Below, piece after piece: positions 44,967 through 54,326 of a DNA stretch of 64,000 bases. Within the stretch, counting starts at the first letter, position 1. Every line of letters begins with the position of its first letter. The translations under genes and the position numbers were made by a program. The notes beneath the pieces were generated by a model. It ran no database searches. It was not told where the DNA came from and saw nothing but the letters and a program-made list of their open reading frames with translations. Source of the DNA: Ruminococcaceae bacterium UBA5406 (lineage in GTDB: Bacteria; Bacillota; Clostridia; Oscillospirales; Acutalibacteraceae); contig DHNW01000006.1 in NCBI GenBank assembly GCA_002407675.1, positions 19,451 through 83,450 of the forward strand, given 5' to 3'.

Positions 44967-46862
44967 ATGACGCTAAAAGAAATTGCCGAACTGGCGAATG
45001 TTTCTGTCTCAACCGTCTCGAAGGTAATTAACAAAAAGGATGACAGCATAAGTTTTGAAACCAGAGAACGAGTGCTCAACATTGTAAAAAAATTCCACTA
45101 TTCACCTTATATGGATAGGGCATCTGAAGATTTAAGGCCCTCTTTGATTTTAGGAGTAATGATCGGAAAAACAGCCAATTACAATTTTCTTACCGGTATC
45201 ATAAAGCAGTCGAGAGCCCGGGGATACAGTACCATTGTTTGTGCATCTTCTTCTGCGCAGGAAGAAATGCAGAATTTTAAAATGCTTATGGCGCATCACG
45301 TTGACGGTATCATCTGGAACAAAGAAAAATATTCTAACACAGCTATTCCAAACAGCATTCTTCCGTCTGCTGCCAAAATATTCACCCTGAACGGTGAAAA
45401 AAAGCCTTCCTCATCTAATCCTTATTTCTCATATTTAGAAATGGGTTACGCCGCTGCAAACAGTTTAGTCAGCAAAGGGCATCAGCACATTGGCTGCCTT
45501 TCTTCAAAAAAAGACTTTGCATCTGGCATTTTTGCGGAAGGGATCCGCAGATGCCTTTTTGACCACCAAATTTCTGAAAGTCCTGATGCAGTATGGCGTC
45601 TTGCAGAATCGTGCGGCTCGCTCTGGCTTCAAGCTCATACCGGCATTATTTGCTTCGATTCGGCGGCGGCAGAAAAAATAGCCACCATGACAGAGTATTT
45701 GCACATAAGGGTTCCTGAAGAAATTTCTGTCGTTGGTATCGATACTGCAAATATGAAGATCGCCGGGACTCAGATTTCATCAATTGCAAGGCCTTTTGAA
45801 GAATTGGGGGCCTTTGCAGCAGATAAATTGATCGATGCAATCGAATCAAACAAAACAACCTATTATCCCTTTCAAAAAGATTTCAAAGTTTCTAGTTTTG
45901 ACAGTATCGTTCCGCCCAAGAAGATCAAACGCAGCCATTTTGTCATTGTGGGCACAATTAACGTAGACACATTGATGCTTGTGGATAAACAGCCGGAACC
46001 TGGAGAAACAATCAATGTAAGGCAGAGAGTGATTATGCCCGGCGGAAAAGGACTGAATCAGTCCCTTGGCGTAACCAAACTCGGCGCTTCGGCGGCGCTC
46101 ATTTCTTCCTTGGGCACCGATTATGACGGCAGGCAGATGTTTCAGTATCTCAAGTCTAACTCCATATGTACAGACGGTGTTACACTGCACGATAACATTT
46201 CTACCGGCCATGCTTACGTGTTTATTCAAAAAAACGCGGAAAGTAATATTTCGGTGTTTGACGGCGCCAACTCGGCACTGACCGCGAAAAATATTGATCA
46301 ATACGAAAATCTGTTTGAAAAAGCCGACTATTGCCTACTGCAAACCGAATTGGATCAAAATTTAGTGCTTCACGCAGCAGCGCTTGCCCACCGGCACCAT
46401 GCTGCCGTAATCCTCAAACCCTGCGCCGTGACATCTCTGCTCCCTAAACTGGTTCAAAACACCGATATTCTTGTCCCTAACGTAAAAGAAGCCAATGAAC
46501 TGCTTCCTAATGTAATTTCTTTGGAGGAAAAGGCAAAGGTATTCCGAAAGCAAGGGGCTAAAACCGTTATTATTACTCTTGGTGAAAAAGGATGTTTTCT
46601 TCAGGATGAACAGCACGAAAAATATTTTCCGGCCGCCCGCATTACGCCGGTTGATACAACCGGTGCAGCTGACGCGTTTATTTCGGCGCTCGCCTTCTAC
46701 CTATCAATGGGAAAAGATATAGACGAAGCTATCCAATATGCGACCTGCGCAGCGGGACTGTCAACAACCAGACATGGTGTACCGCCCGCCTTGGTCAATC
46801 GGGAAACGCTGGAGCTGTATTACTTTGAACACCAGAATGACTTTGGGAGAATTGCAGAATGA
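44967..46862 (+). CDS. LacI-type regulator fused to a PfkB (ribokinase-like) kinase domain
   Basis: A 631-residue two-part protein. Residues 1-~310 form a LacI regulator (MTLKEIAELANVSVSTVSKVINKKDDSISFETRERV headpiece, then the effector domain ending ISSIARPFEELGAFAADKLIDAIESN). After a short basic linker (PPKKIKRSHF), residues ~320-631 are a PfkB kinase with PGGKGLNQSLGVTKLGA and DTTGAADAFISALAF. Here GAGD reads GAAD, with the catalytic Asp retained. The junction is smooth and the kinase ends normally, so this looks like a genuine fusion, unlike the fossil chimeras elsewhere in this window. It may sense its own substrate or product and control the following nucleoside/ribose operon (inference). 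Confidence 0.88.
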   Translation: MTLKEIAELANVSVSTVSKVINKKDDSISFETRERVLNIVKKFHYSPYMDRASEDLRPSLILGVMIGKTANYNFLTGIIKQSRARGYSTIVCASSSAQEEMQNFKMLMAHHVDGIIWNKEKYSNTAIPNSILPSAAKIFTLNGEKKPSSSNPYFSYLEMGYAAANSLVSKGHQHIGCLSSKKDFASGIFAEGIRRCLFDHQISESPDAVWRLAESCGSLWLQAHTGIICFDSAAAEKIATMTEYLHIRVPEEISVVGIDTANMKIAGTQISSIARPFEELGAFAADKLIDAIESNKTTYYPFQKDFKVSSFDSIVPPKKIKRSHFVIVGTINVDTLMLVDKQPEPGETINVRQRVIMPGGKGLNQSLGVTKLGASAALISSLGTDYDGRQMFQYLKSNSICTDGVTLHDNISTGHAYVFIQKNAESNISVFDGANSALTAKNIDQYENLFEKADYCLLQTELDQNLVLHAAALAHRHHAAVILKPCAVTSLLPKLVQNTDILVPNVKEANELLPNVISLEEKAKVFRKQGAKTVIITLGEKGCFLQDEQHEKYFPAARITPVDTTGAADAFISALAFYLSMGKDIDEAIQYATCAAGLSTTRHGVPPALVNRETLELYYFEHQNDFGRIAE

Positions 46863-47758
46863 AAAAACTAGTGCTGGGATCGCTCAATATTGACAGGACT
46901 TACAGAGTCACACATCTTGTCAAGCCGATGGAAACGATCGACGCAAAGAAATATGAATCTTATTGCGGCGGAAAGGGATTCAATCAGGCAGTAGCTTTAG
47001 CGCGAGCCGGCAGTGAAATTTTCTTTGCCGGAATCATTGGAAACGACGGAGATGTGTTTTTAGACGCACTGCATTCGGATGCAATCCGAACCGATTTTAT
47101 CAGAAGATCCGATACTCCGAACGGACATGCTGTGATCCAAGTGGATCAGGAGGGTCAGAACTGTATTATTATCGTTTCCGGTTCAAATGATAAGGTGACA
47201 AAAGTGTATATCGACGAAGTCCTTTCGCATTTTTCAAAAGGCGACTTGATCGTTCTTCAGAATGAAATTTCCTGTGTGGATTATGCTATTGAAGAAGCAA
47301 GCCGAAAAGGCCTTAAAATTGCCTTCAACCCATCGCCTCTGAACGAAGCGATTCAAACATGTGATATGACAAAAGTTGACATTCTGCTTGTCAACGAGGT
47401 GGAAAGCAAGGAGCTTTTTGGATCGGACGACGCAAAAAGCATTCAGCGCACCGTGAAAAAAAAGTATCCCCGCACATCGGTTGTGCTGACTAAAGGTGCA
47501 GCCGGAGCCTGGTATATTGGAGCAAACGGAGAAATGTATTATTCGGCGGCGCTTCCATCTGCCGCGATTGATACGACTGCGGCCGGAGATACTTTTACCG
47601 GTTATTTTCTGCATGAGATGTCTAAAAGCAGCGATCCCTCAGAAGCACTTCGAATCGCTTCAATCGCCAGCGGCATTTCCATAACCAGAAAGGGAGCTTC
47701 CCCTTCAATCCCTTATGGGAATGAAGTACGAGCATACGGCAAAAAAAATATTTACTAA
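46859..47758 (+). CDS. Ribokinase-like PfkB kinase
   Basis: A 299-residue sugar kinase with CGGKGFNQAVALARAGSEIFFAGIIGNDGD and DTTAAGDTFTGYFLHEM, length and motifs of ribokinase (ribose plus ATP to ribose 5-phosphate). It overlaps the LacI-PfkB gene by 4 bases (ATGA) and is translationally coupled. A second complete PfkB domain directly downstream of the first suggests two different sugar substrates or a catalytic and a regulatory copy. Confidence 0.9.
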   Translation: MKKLVLGSLNIDRTYRVTHLVKPMETIDAKKYESYCGGKGFNQAVALARAGSEIFFAGIIGNDGDVFLDALHSDAIRTDFIRRSDTPNGHAVIQVDQEGQNCIIIVSGSNDKVTKVYIDEVLSHFSKGDLIVLQNEISCVDYAIEEASRKGLKIAFNPSPLNEAIQTCDMTKVDILLVNEVESKELFGSDDAKSIQRTVKKKYPRTSVVLTKGAAGAWYIGANGEMYYSAALPSAAIDTTAAGDTFTGYFLHEMSKSSDPSEALRIASIASGISITRKGASPSIPYGNEVRAYGKKNIY

Positions 47759-47810
47759 AATGAATAAAGTCCGTTGAGCTTTTGAATCTCTAGAGTAAGG
47801 TGAGGTACCC

Positions 47811-49307
47811 ATGAGTAACGATTATCTATGTCAAGCCGAAAATCTCTGCAAAACATTTGATTCCACTGTAGCGCTTTCGAATGTCAATATTGCGATCAAA
47901 AAAGGAGAAATTCATGGACTGATCGGAGAAAATGGATCGGGGAAATCGACATTTTCCTCTATTTTTGCGGGTATTAAAAAGGCCGACAGCGGAACCATGT
48001 ATCTGGAAGGAAAGGTATACAGCCCGACCGACACCATTGATGCGATGAATCATGGGGTGAGCATGGTTGTTCAAGAACAGAACACAATTGGAAAGATTTC
48101 CGTGGCCGCTAATATTTTCTTCGGCAAAGAAGCTCTGTTTACAAGAGCGGGGTTTCTCAACGTCAAAAAAATGAACCAAGAGGCTCAAAAGGCTCTGGAA
48201 TCCGTCGGTGTTTTTCATATCAAGCCTCAGGAGAATATTGACAAGCTGACTTTTGAAGACAGAAAGCTGGTGGAACTGGCCCGCGCATTTTATACTGCGC
48301 CGAAACTGTGGATCGTGGATGAAACCTCAACTGCCTTAACTGTCAATGGGCGAGATATTCTATATAAGCTAATGGAAAAACAACGGAAAAGCGGTGGATC
48401 GGTGCTGTTCATCTCCCACGATATCAATGAGATCATGCGGATCTGCGATTCGCTTACCATTCTTAGAGACGGCGTTGTCACCGCAAAACTGGAGAAAAAA
48501 GATTTTAATTCCGATACTATCAAAACTCTCATGATCGGCCGTGATATTTCCGGACATTATTACCGGGAAGACAACGACGAGGAATGCTGCGGAGATACCG
48601 TGCTGGAAGCTCGAAATGTTTCGACAAAAGTCCTCAAAAATGTATCCCTTTCCCTGCACAAAGGAGAAATTTTAGGTATCGGAGGCCTGAGTGACTGTGG
48701 AATGCATGATTTGGGAAAAGTACTTTTTGGGCTGATAAAACCGAGTTCCGGGCAAGTGCTTAAAGACGGAAAAGAAACGGTGAAAAATGCGGCATGGGCA
48801 GTTGACAAAGGAATCGCCTATGTGTCAAAAAACCGTGATCGGGAATCTCTGATGCCCATATGCAGTATAAAAGACAACATCTGTCTGCCTTCTCTTAAAA
48901 ATATCGCTAAACATCATTTAATAGCAAAAAAGAGTGAGAACAATCTCGCCGAAAAATGGTCCGGGAATCTTGAAGTCAAAGCGGGATCAATTAATGAGTA
49001 CTGCAATGAGCTGAGCGGTGGAAATAAACAAAAGGTTGTCCTTGCGAAATGGCTCGCGAAGGGTTCCGACATTATGATACTGGACTGCCCGACACGCGGA
49101 ATTGATATCGGTGCCAAAGCTTCGATTTACCATCTAATTGAAGAGCTGAAAAAAAGCGGGAAATCCATTGTGCTGATTTCAGAAGAACTCCCCGAACTGA
49201 TCGGCATGAGTGACCGCATTGTGACTCTTCAGGACGGGAAGATATCCGGAGAGTTTCACAGAGCCGAGGGCCTGTCGGAAACAAAACTGATTAAAAAAAT
49301 GATATGA
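47811..49307 (+). CDS. Ribose/nucleoside-type sugar ABC transporter ATPase (two ABC domains, RbsA-like)
   Basis: A 498-residue CUT2-type ATPase with two ABC modules. The first has Walker A GENGSGKST (about residue 41) but a degraded signature (TFEDRKLVELARA) and VDETSTAL in place of DEPTSAL. The second has a Walker A-like GIGGLSDCGMHDLGKVLFG, the signature ELSGGNKQKV and LDCPTRGIDIGAK. This asymmetry, with a weak Walker A in the second half, is normal for RbsA/MglA. It drives uptake through the RbsC-like permeases downstream. The ATG follows AAGGTGAGGTACCC. Confidence 0.92.
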   Translation: MSNDYLCQAENLCKTFDSTVALSNVNIAIKKGEIHGLIGENGSGKSTFSSIFAGIKKADSGTMYLEGKVYSPTDTIDAMNHGVSMVVQEQNTIGKISVAANIFFGKEALFTRAGFLNVKKMNQEAQKALESVGVFHIKPQENIDKLTFEDRKLVELARAFYTAPKLWIVDETSTALTVNGRDILYKLMEKQRKSGGSVLFISHDINEIMRICDSLTILRDGVVTAKLEKKDFNSDTIKTLMIGRDISGHYYREDNDEECCGDTVLEARNVSTKVLKNVSLSLHKGEILGIGGLSDCGMHDLGKVLFGLIKPSSGQVLKDGKETVKNAAWAVDKGIAYVSKNRDRESLMPICSIKDNICLPSLKNIAKHHLIAKKSENNLAEKWSGNLEVKAGSINEYCNELSGGNKQKVVLAKWLAKGSDIMILDCPTRGIDIGAKASIYHLIEELKKSGKSIVLISEELPELIGMSDRIVTLQDGKISGEFHRAEGLSETKLIKKMI

Positions 49308-49317
49308 GGAAAGACTG

Positions 49318-50277
49318 ATGGATAAGATGGTTGCTCAATTTATCGGAAAAAATAAATTGAATATGAAGGAAACCGTACGAAATTACTTTTCATTTATCGG
49401 GCTTTTGATTGTTACTGTAGTTTTTGAATTTCTCACGGAAGGCAACCTGCTCCAGCCAAGAAATCTGATGAACATCTTCAACAACTTTTTTAGCATCGGT
49501 CTTGGAGCAATGGGCGTTGTTTTTCTCATGTCGCTTGGAGAATTGGATCTCTCGGTAGGCGCAATCGCCGGTTTATCCGCGGCGCTTGCCTCATACGCGG
49601 GGCAGATTAATCTGGCGCTGATTCTTCCCGTAGCCATTCTGACAGGGCTTGCAATTGGATTGCTGAACGGTGTTATGATTGCCAGGCTCCGGGTCGAATC
49701 CTTCATTGGCACACTGGCAATGTCTTTTGTGGTAAGGGGAATTACAACCTGGCTCCTGAACGGTTCGGTCGGTATTCCCGTATCCATGCGCGTATTTGAC
49801 CAGAATTCCATTAAGATTTTTGTGTTCGTTGCGCTTTTGGTTGCACTGTTCCTTCTGTTTGAATTTTCTGCTTACGGCAAACAATGCCGATCTGTGGGTG
49901 CGTCAGCAGATGCGGCAAGACAGTCCGGTGTCAAAGTTGAGAAGGTGCGCACCATGGCATTTGTGATCTCCGGACTGATGTGCGGTTTGGTCGGCTTTTT
50001 CAGTCTGGTCCGCACCTGCACGGCTTCCTCAAAAACGGGAAACGCCTTTGAATTTGATGTACTGCTGGCCGTTCTTTTCGGTGGAATGCCTCTGACAGGC
50101 GGTTGGCCTGTCAAATTCAGAGCTGCAATCTTAGGCAGTATTGCCATGTCGGTTATGAAAAACGGAATGTCCCTCATGGGCATTGACGGACTGACCCAAC
50201 AGATTGTTGAAGGCGTGATTCTGATCGCAATCGTCGTTATTGCATTCGACCGCAAGAGTGCAAATGTAATTAAGTAA
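49318..50277 (+). CDS. Sugar/nucleoside ABC transporter permease (RbsC-like), first of two
   Basis: A 319-residue CUT2 permease with 8-10 predicted spans and the family block GVVFLMSLGELDLSVGAIAGLSAALAS, followed by the AYGKQCRSVGASADAARQSGVKV motif that contacts the ATPase. It begins 10 bases after the ATPase gene and its partner permease lies after the binding-protein gene. Having two different permease genes, instead of an RbsC homodimer, resembles nucleoside or AI-2-type transporters. Confidence 0.9.
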   Translation: MDKMVAQFIGKNKLNMKETVRNYFSFIGLLIVTVVFEFLTEGNLLQPRNLMNIFNNFFSIGLGAMGVVFLMSLGELDLSVGAIAGLSAALASYAGQINLALILPVAILTGLAIGLLNGVMIARLRVESFIGTLAMSFVVRGITTWLLNGSVGIPVSMRVFDQNSIKIFVFVALLVALFLLFEFSAYGKQCRSVGASADAARQSGVKVEKVRTMAFVISGLMCGLVGFFSLVRTCTASSKTGNAFEFDVLLAVLFGGMPLTGGWPVKFRAAILGSIAMSVMKNGMSLMGIDGLTQQIVEGVILIAIVVIAFDRKSANVIK

Positions 50278-50338
50278 TCAGCAAGATTATCTTGTTGATG
50301 ATAGATATTCAATTAGAATAATTAACGGGAGGTAAAAA

Positions 50339-51526
50339 ATGAAAAAGGTACTGTCACTGATACTGGCAATTACCCTGGCCGTCAGCACACTTGCTGGCTG
50401 CTCAAACAATGCGGGGACTGCCAGTGGAACATCCTCTGCGCCGACAAGCTCGGCTGTATCCGGACAAAACCCTAAAAAATTCAAAATTGGATTTCCTTGG
50501 GCAACTTCATCAACAGACCCAACCTTTGTCTCCATTGTAACCAACGTCAAAGCTGCCGTTGAATCGGCGGGCGGTGAACTGGTCCTTGTTGAAAGCGACC
50601 TGACCGCAGACTCCCTTGTAAACAACGTTTCCGACCTTATAAGCCGCGGAGTCGATGGCATTATTTTCATGCCGGCTTCCGACTCGATGCTTCCAACGGT
50701 GGATCGTATGTGTTCCGACGCCGGCGTGTATTATTCGACTATGTTCCGTACGATCAGCGATACAACAATTCGCAATCAGATTTACAGCTCCAAATATTTT
50801 GCCGGCGGATGCAATGAAGATGATGAGAAATGCGCTTATAACATCACAAAAACTCTGTCCAGCCAAGGCGTCAAGAACCTTTGTGTCATCAATATTGCAA
50901 AAGGCGACACTTCCTCGGATCTGCGTGACAGCGGTGTCGCCAAGGCAGTTAAGGAAACCGGAATCAAACTGCTTAACACCACCTATGGCATCACGGTCCA
51001 GACCGATATGACAAAAACCATTGAAAGCTATATCGCCGCGTACCCCGAGATGGACGGAATCTTGATTGCGGGAACTTACTGCCCTGCAGCTTTGCCAACC
51101 ATAGAAAAAGCTTTGTCAGATCATAATCTCGCAGGTAAGATCAAAGTTGGCAGAATCGATTTCGATTTTACAATGGGCCAATATTTTGCTAATAAATCCT
51201 TTAACGTCGCTTATGGAGGCCAGCAGCAGATCGACCCATTGCTTTCAACCGTCATTCTTGTAAACTCGGTCATTGGGACTCCGATTGTTAAGGATAAACC
51301 ATTTATTCTGGTAACGAATTACCTTGAACTCACCTCTAAGTCGGAGGCGGATAATTTTCTCACTTATTTCTTGGGTGACACCCCTGTTTATACGTCTGAC
51401 GAAATCAAGAAAAATCTGATCAAATTTTATAATTCAAACATCAATGAGGATACCTTCAAAAAAACAGTCGACAGCTTTACGGTAGCCGACGTAGCAGCAA
51501 GGCATAAGGATCTTGTGAAAAAATAA
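50339..51526 (+). CDS. Periplasmic-binding-like lipoprotein of the nucleoside/ribose transporter
   Basis: A 395-residue binding protein. The signal peptide MKKVLSLILAITLAVSTLA ends at lipobox AGC, followed by a Ser/Thr/Ala linker and a RbsB-type type I fold (KFKIGFPWATSSTDPTF...LISRGVDGIIFMPASDSML). It delivers the substrate to the two permeases. The downstream nucleoside hydrolase suggests a nucleoside; ribose or another pentose is the alternative. The ATG follows ACGGGAGGTAAAA. Confidence 0.9.
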   Translation: MKKVLSLILAITLAVSTLAGCSNNAGTASGTSSAPTSSAVSGQNPKKFKIGFPWATSSTDPTFVSIVTNVKAAVESAGGELVLVESDLTADSLVNNVSDLISRGVDGIIFMPASDSMLPTVDRMCSDAGVYYSTMFRTISDTTIRNQIYSSKYFAGGCNEDDEKCAYNITKTLSSQGVKNLCVINIAKGDTSSDLRDSGVAKAVKETGIKLLNTTYGITVQTDMTKTIESYIAAYPEMDGILIAGTYCPAALPTIEKALSDHNLAGKIKVGRIDFDFTMGQYFANKSFNVAYGGQQQIDPLLSTVILVNSVIGTPIVKDKPFILVTNYLELTSKSEADNFLTYFLGDTPVYTSDEIKKNLIKFYNSNINEDTFKKTVDSFTVADVAARHKDLVKK

Positions 51527-51538
51527 AGCTGCACGAAA

Positions 51539-51628
51539 CAGATAAAACGGTTTCACACATGGCTGGGCGCTGAAAAGCGCCTCTGCCTTGCCTGAAAACC
51601 GAGAAACAGCTTTAGTTTGTTTTATCTG
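51539..51628 (+). other. Branched hairpin between binding protein and second permease
   Basis: CAGATAAAAC (51539-51548) pairs with GTTTTATCTG (51619-51628), and inside it GGCGC (51566-51570) pairs with GCGCC (51577-51581). It occupies most of the 149-base gap after the binding-protein gene. It lacks a U tract, so it may act as a processing or stabilising element rather than a terminator. Confidence 0.5.
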
Positions 51629-51675
51629 CACGGGAAGTCCATTTGCATTGAATATTTACGAGGATATGAATTGAG

Positions 51676-52674
51676 ATGAAAACAACTCTGTTAAAAGCTT
51701 TTAAAGCTTTACTTCTGCCCATAATTGTATACTGCGTGTTCCTAGCCATCGCTTTTGAGAGATTCAGCAATCTCAATGGCATTTATACGATTTTTCTGCA
51801 GTCAATCATTCCAACTATAACCGCGTACGCGGTTGCCTTCGGCTATATGTGCGGTATCTTTGACTTTACAATCGGTTCGCGTATTATCATAAGCGGTTTA
51901 ATTGGAGGCATCATGTCCTCATGGTTTGGACTGCCGGGACTGATTATTGGCTGCTTAGCTTCCAGTTTAATTCTCTCCGCGGTAACAGGTCTTTTAAACT
52001 GGCTCTGCAGAATTCCTTCCCTTATCTTGACGATGGCTCTTACAATGATTTATGAAATCGTCGGAAAAAACATTGCAGGCAAGTTCAGCTTTATCAGCAT
52101 TGACTATAAGTATGCCGTGCTGGGCGCTTCTCCCTACATCGTTTATGTGCTTATTTTTGCAACACTTATATTTTATTTTCTGTTCAGCTATACAAAATTC
52201 AGTTACCATATGCGAGCCGTGGGAAGCGATGAGGCGGTTGCGAAAAACACGGGAATCAAAACACAGTTCGTCAAATTCATGTCGTTTGTGATAGGCGGGA
52301 TTTTCATAGCAATTGCGGCCATTCTAACCATAAGCCAATCTGGTTCCATGGGGGCTCAAACTGGTCTTGGCAGCGCAACCCTGATTTTCAAACCTCTTAT
52401 GGGCATTATGATTGCGATTGTTCTACAGCCACTCTGTGATATGACGTTTGGAATCCTGATCAGCCAGTTCACTCTCAACACGATCTTCATCGGGCTGATT
52501 GCAGCCGGTCTGCCAGATACGTTCCAGAATATCACTCTCGGCTTCTTCTTGCTTGTGGTTATGATTATTTCCAATAACATCGGCGGCTCGAAATCCTTAC
52601 TGACGAAGATTCATGCTCCATTTTTAACCCGTGCAGAAACAGCAGCCGTAGGGTCGCAAACGAAAGGAGATTAA
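51676..52674 (+). CDS. Sugar/nucleoside ABC transporter permease (RbsC-like), second
   Basis: A 332-residue CUT2 permease with about nine spans, MCGIFDFTIGSRIIISGLIGGIMSS (the family's D-x-S/T-x-G region) and YHMRAVGSDEAVAKNTGIKT, the ATPase-contact motif. It presumably pairs with the first permease (49318-50277). It starts after ACGAGGATATGAATTGAG. The next gene begins immediately at its stop. Confidence 0.9.
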   Translation: MKTTLLKAFKALLLPIIVYCVFLAIAFERFSNLNGIYTIFLQSIIPTITAYAVAFGYMCGIFDFTIGSRIIISGLIGGIMSSWFGLPGLIIGCLASSLILSAVTGLLNWLCRIPSLILTMALTMIYEIVGKNIAGKFSFISIDYKYAVLGASPYIVYVLIFATLIFYFLFSYTKFSYHMRAVGSDEAVAKNTGIKTQFVKFMSFVIGGIFIAIAAILTISQSGSMGAQTGLGSATLIFKPLMGIMIAIVLQPLCDMTFGILISQFTLNTIFIGLIAAGLPDTFQNITLGFFLLVVMIISNNIGGSKSLLTKIHAPFLTRAETAAVGSQTKGD

Positions 52675-53733
52675 ATGATGACATTTCCCAAACTTACTAA
52701 AGAAGAAATGGTAACACGCCTTGCTCCTCCCTCAGGCAAAGTCCGAATGGTTCTCGACACCGACACCTATAACGAAGTGGATGACCAGTTTGCTTTGTCA
52801 TACGCATTAATGTCACCCGAAAAACTTGATGTGGAAGCGGTTTATGCGGCGCCGTTCTCCGGCACATTCTTTGCTAAACTTCTGAATAAAGATGATGTTA
52901 CTGTTCCTATGACCCTTGATTTGGCCGAAGGTTTGGAACAAAGTTACCAAGAAATTATTAAAATTTTTGGAATGCTTGATAAATCTCCGGAGGGTAAAGT
53001 ATTCCGCGGCTCCTCGAAATATATGGAAAACTCAAATCAGCCTGTTGAAAGCGACGCAGCGCGCGATCTAGTTCAAAGGGCTATGGCAAGTGACGATATT
53101 CTTTATGTTGTTGCAATTGGCGAAATTACTAACATTGCATCCGCAATCCTTATGGAACCTGAAATCACTAAGAAAATCGTTATCGTCTGGCTGGGCGGTC
53201 ACCCTCTTTATTGGCCTCACACTGTCGAATTTAATATTGGGCAGGACCCGATCGCTTCCCAAATTATTTTTGACAGCGGCGTTCCGCTTGTCCTTATTCC
53301 CTGTATGACAGTGGCATCCAATCTTACAACCACTGCGGCGGAACTAAGAGAAAATCTAATGGGAAAAAGCAGAATAGGTTCTTATTTGTCCGATATTGTC
53401 ATTAGCCAGCTCAGTCCTCAGAATGCTGATAACATGCTGAAACTTTTCCGGCTCACTTATCTGAAGGGTACGGATGATTACCAGCAGAATGCAGAAGAAA
53501 ATATCCCGTTTGGCGCAATGGCTCCATCCAGAATTATCTGGGACATTTCCACAATTGGGTATATGATTAATCCCCTTTGGTGCCCCTCAACACTTGTTAC
53601 GTCTCCCATTCTGACGGACGACCTCAAATGGAAACTGAATCCAAATCGGCACCTTATGCGAATCTGCAATTTTGTGTACCGCGATGGAGTATTTGGGGAT
53701 ATGTTCGCAAAACTCAGCAAAGCTCCAAAATGA
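52675..53733 (+). CDS. Nucleoside hydrolase-like protein (IUNH superfamily)
   Basis: A 352-residue protein of the inosine/uridine-preferring nucleoside hydrolase superfamily. The calcium-binding N-terminal motif is VLDTDTYNEVDDQFALSYAL, an extended variant of the usual D-x-D-x-G-x-D-D, and the glycosidase core has FNIGQDPIASQIIFDSGVPLVLIPC with the conserved N-x-x-x-D-P-x-A. It would cleave imported nucleosides to base and ribose, which fits the two ribokinase-like kinases upstream. Tandem ATGs at 52675 and 52678 both follow AAAGGAGATTAA. The variant motif leaves open another ribosyl substrate. Confidence 0.85.
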   Translation: MMTFPKLTKEEMVTRLAPPSGKVRMVLDTDTYNEVDDQFALSYALMSPEKLDVEAVYAAPFSGTFFAKLLNKDDVTVPMTLDLAEGLEQSYQEIIKIFGMLDKSPEGKVFRGSSKYMENSNQPVESDAARDLVQRAMASDDILYVVAIGEITNIASAILMEPEITKKIVIVWLGGHPLYWPHTVEFNIGQDPIASQIIFDSGVPLVLIPCMTVASNLTTTAAELRENLMGKSRIGSYLSDIVISQLSPQNADNMLKLFRLTYLKGTDDYQQNAEENIPFGAMAPSRIIWDISTIGYMINPLWCPSTLVTSPILTDDLKWKLNPNRHLMRICNFVYRDGVFGDMFAKLSKAPK

Positions 53734-53769
53734 AAAGATCAAAAGAATAATGATATATTTTCTCACGTT

Positions 53770-53815
53770 TCCTCAAAGCTGTAAGCACATTACACTTCAG
53801 CTTTGAGGATTTTCC
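53770..53815 (+). terminator. Intrinsic terminator of the nucleoside operon
   Basis: A perfect 12-bp stem, TCCTCAAAGCTG (53770-53781) with CAGCTTTGAGGA (53798-53809), is followed by TTTTCCTTTT. It lies 36 bases after the nucleoside hydrolase stop. The IS fragment begins a few tens of bases later. Confidence 0.88.
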
Positions 53816-53849
53816 TTTTGCAATATCATTTTGTTTTACTCAATGTGAA

Positions 53850-54326
53850 TGGAGAAGTCAAGAAGCATGCAGAATGTGAACACGCAAAATCAGCTGGTTA
53901 AGCGGCCAGGCCTCTGGCGGCCTGACGGTACATAGCGGGAGCAAGACCGCCCGGATTGGCGGTATAGATCCGCTCCCGGTTGTAGTAGGTCATGATGTAA
54001 CGGAACACGACGCTTTTAACCTTGTCCATTGGTATCTTCCCGGTCTGAAGCTGGTAGAGCTTCTCCTTCTTGAGCGTGGCAAAAAAGCTCTCCATCCGGG
54101 CGTTGTCACAGCAGCGCCCCGTGCCGCCCATGCTTTGCACAGCCTCATATCGAGCGAGACTTTTCCGAAAATCCGCGCTGGTGAACTGGCTGCCCCGGTC
54201 ACTGTGCAGAATCATGCCGCGTGCGTTGCACACCTGGCAGGCGCATTCAATCGCATGGATGCAAAGTTCCTTTTTCATATTGTCATCTTAGGTGTTTGAC
54301 CTCTGCACTTCTATGATATCCCTCCA
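53850..54326 (-). mobile_element. Internally deleted IS3-family element
   Basis: A 477-base IS remnant on the minus strand. Both termini start with TGGAG when read inwards. The 5' end (54326 downwards) matches the sequence at 63955-63994 over ~39 bases, and the 3' end matches 57568-57726. Between them only the last ~126 codons of the transposase remain, so the middle was lost. It is inserted in the phage portal gene. The transposase fragment is listed separately. Confidence 0.8.
53898..54278 (-). pseudogene. IS3-family transposase (OrfB) C-terminal fragment
   Basis: About 126 residues of the integrase-core domain: MILHSDRGSQFTSADF holds the second catalytic Asp, and RMESFFATLKKEKLY holds the final Glu of the D-D-E triad. 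It ends FRYIMTYYNRERIYTANPGG...RGLAA. The OrfA part, the first Asp region and the frameshift window are absent, so it cannot transpose itself. Confidence 0.85.
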
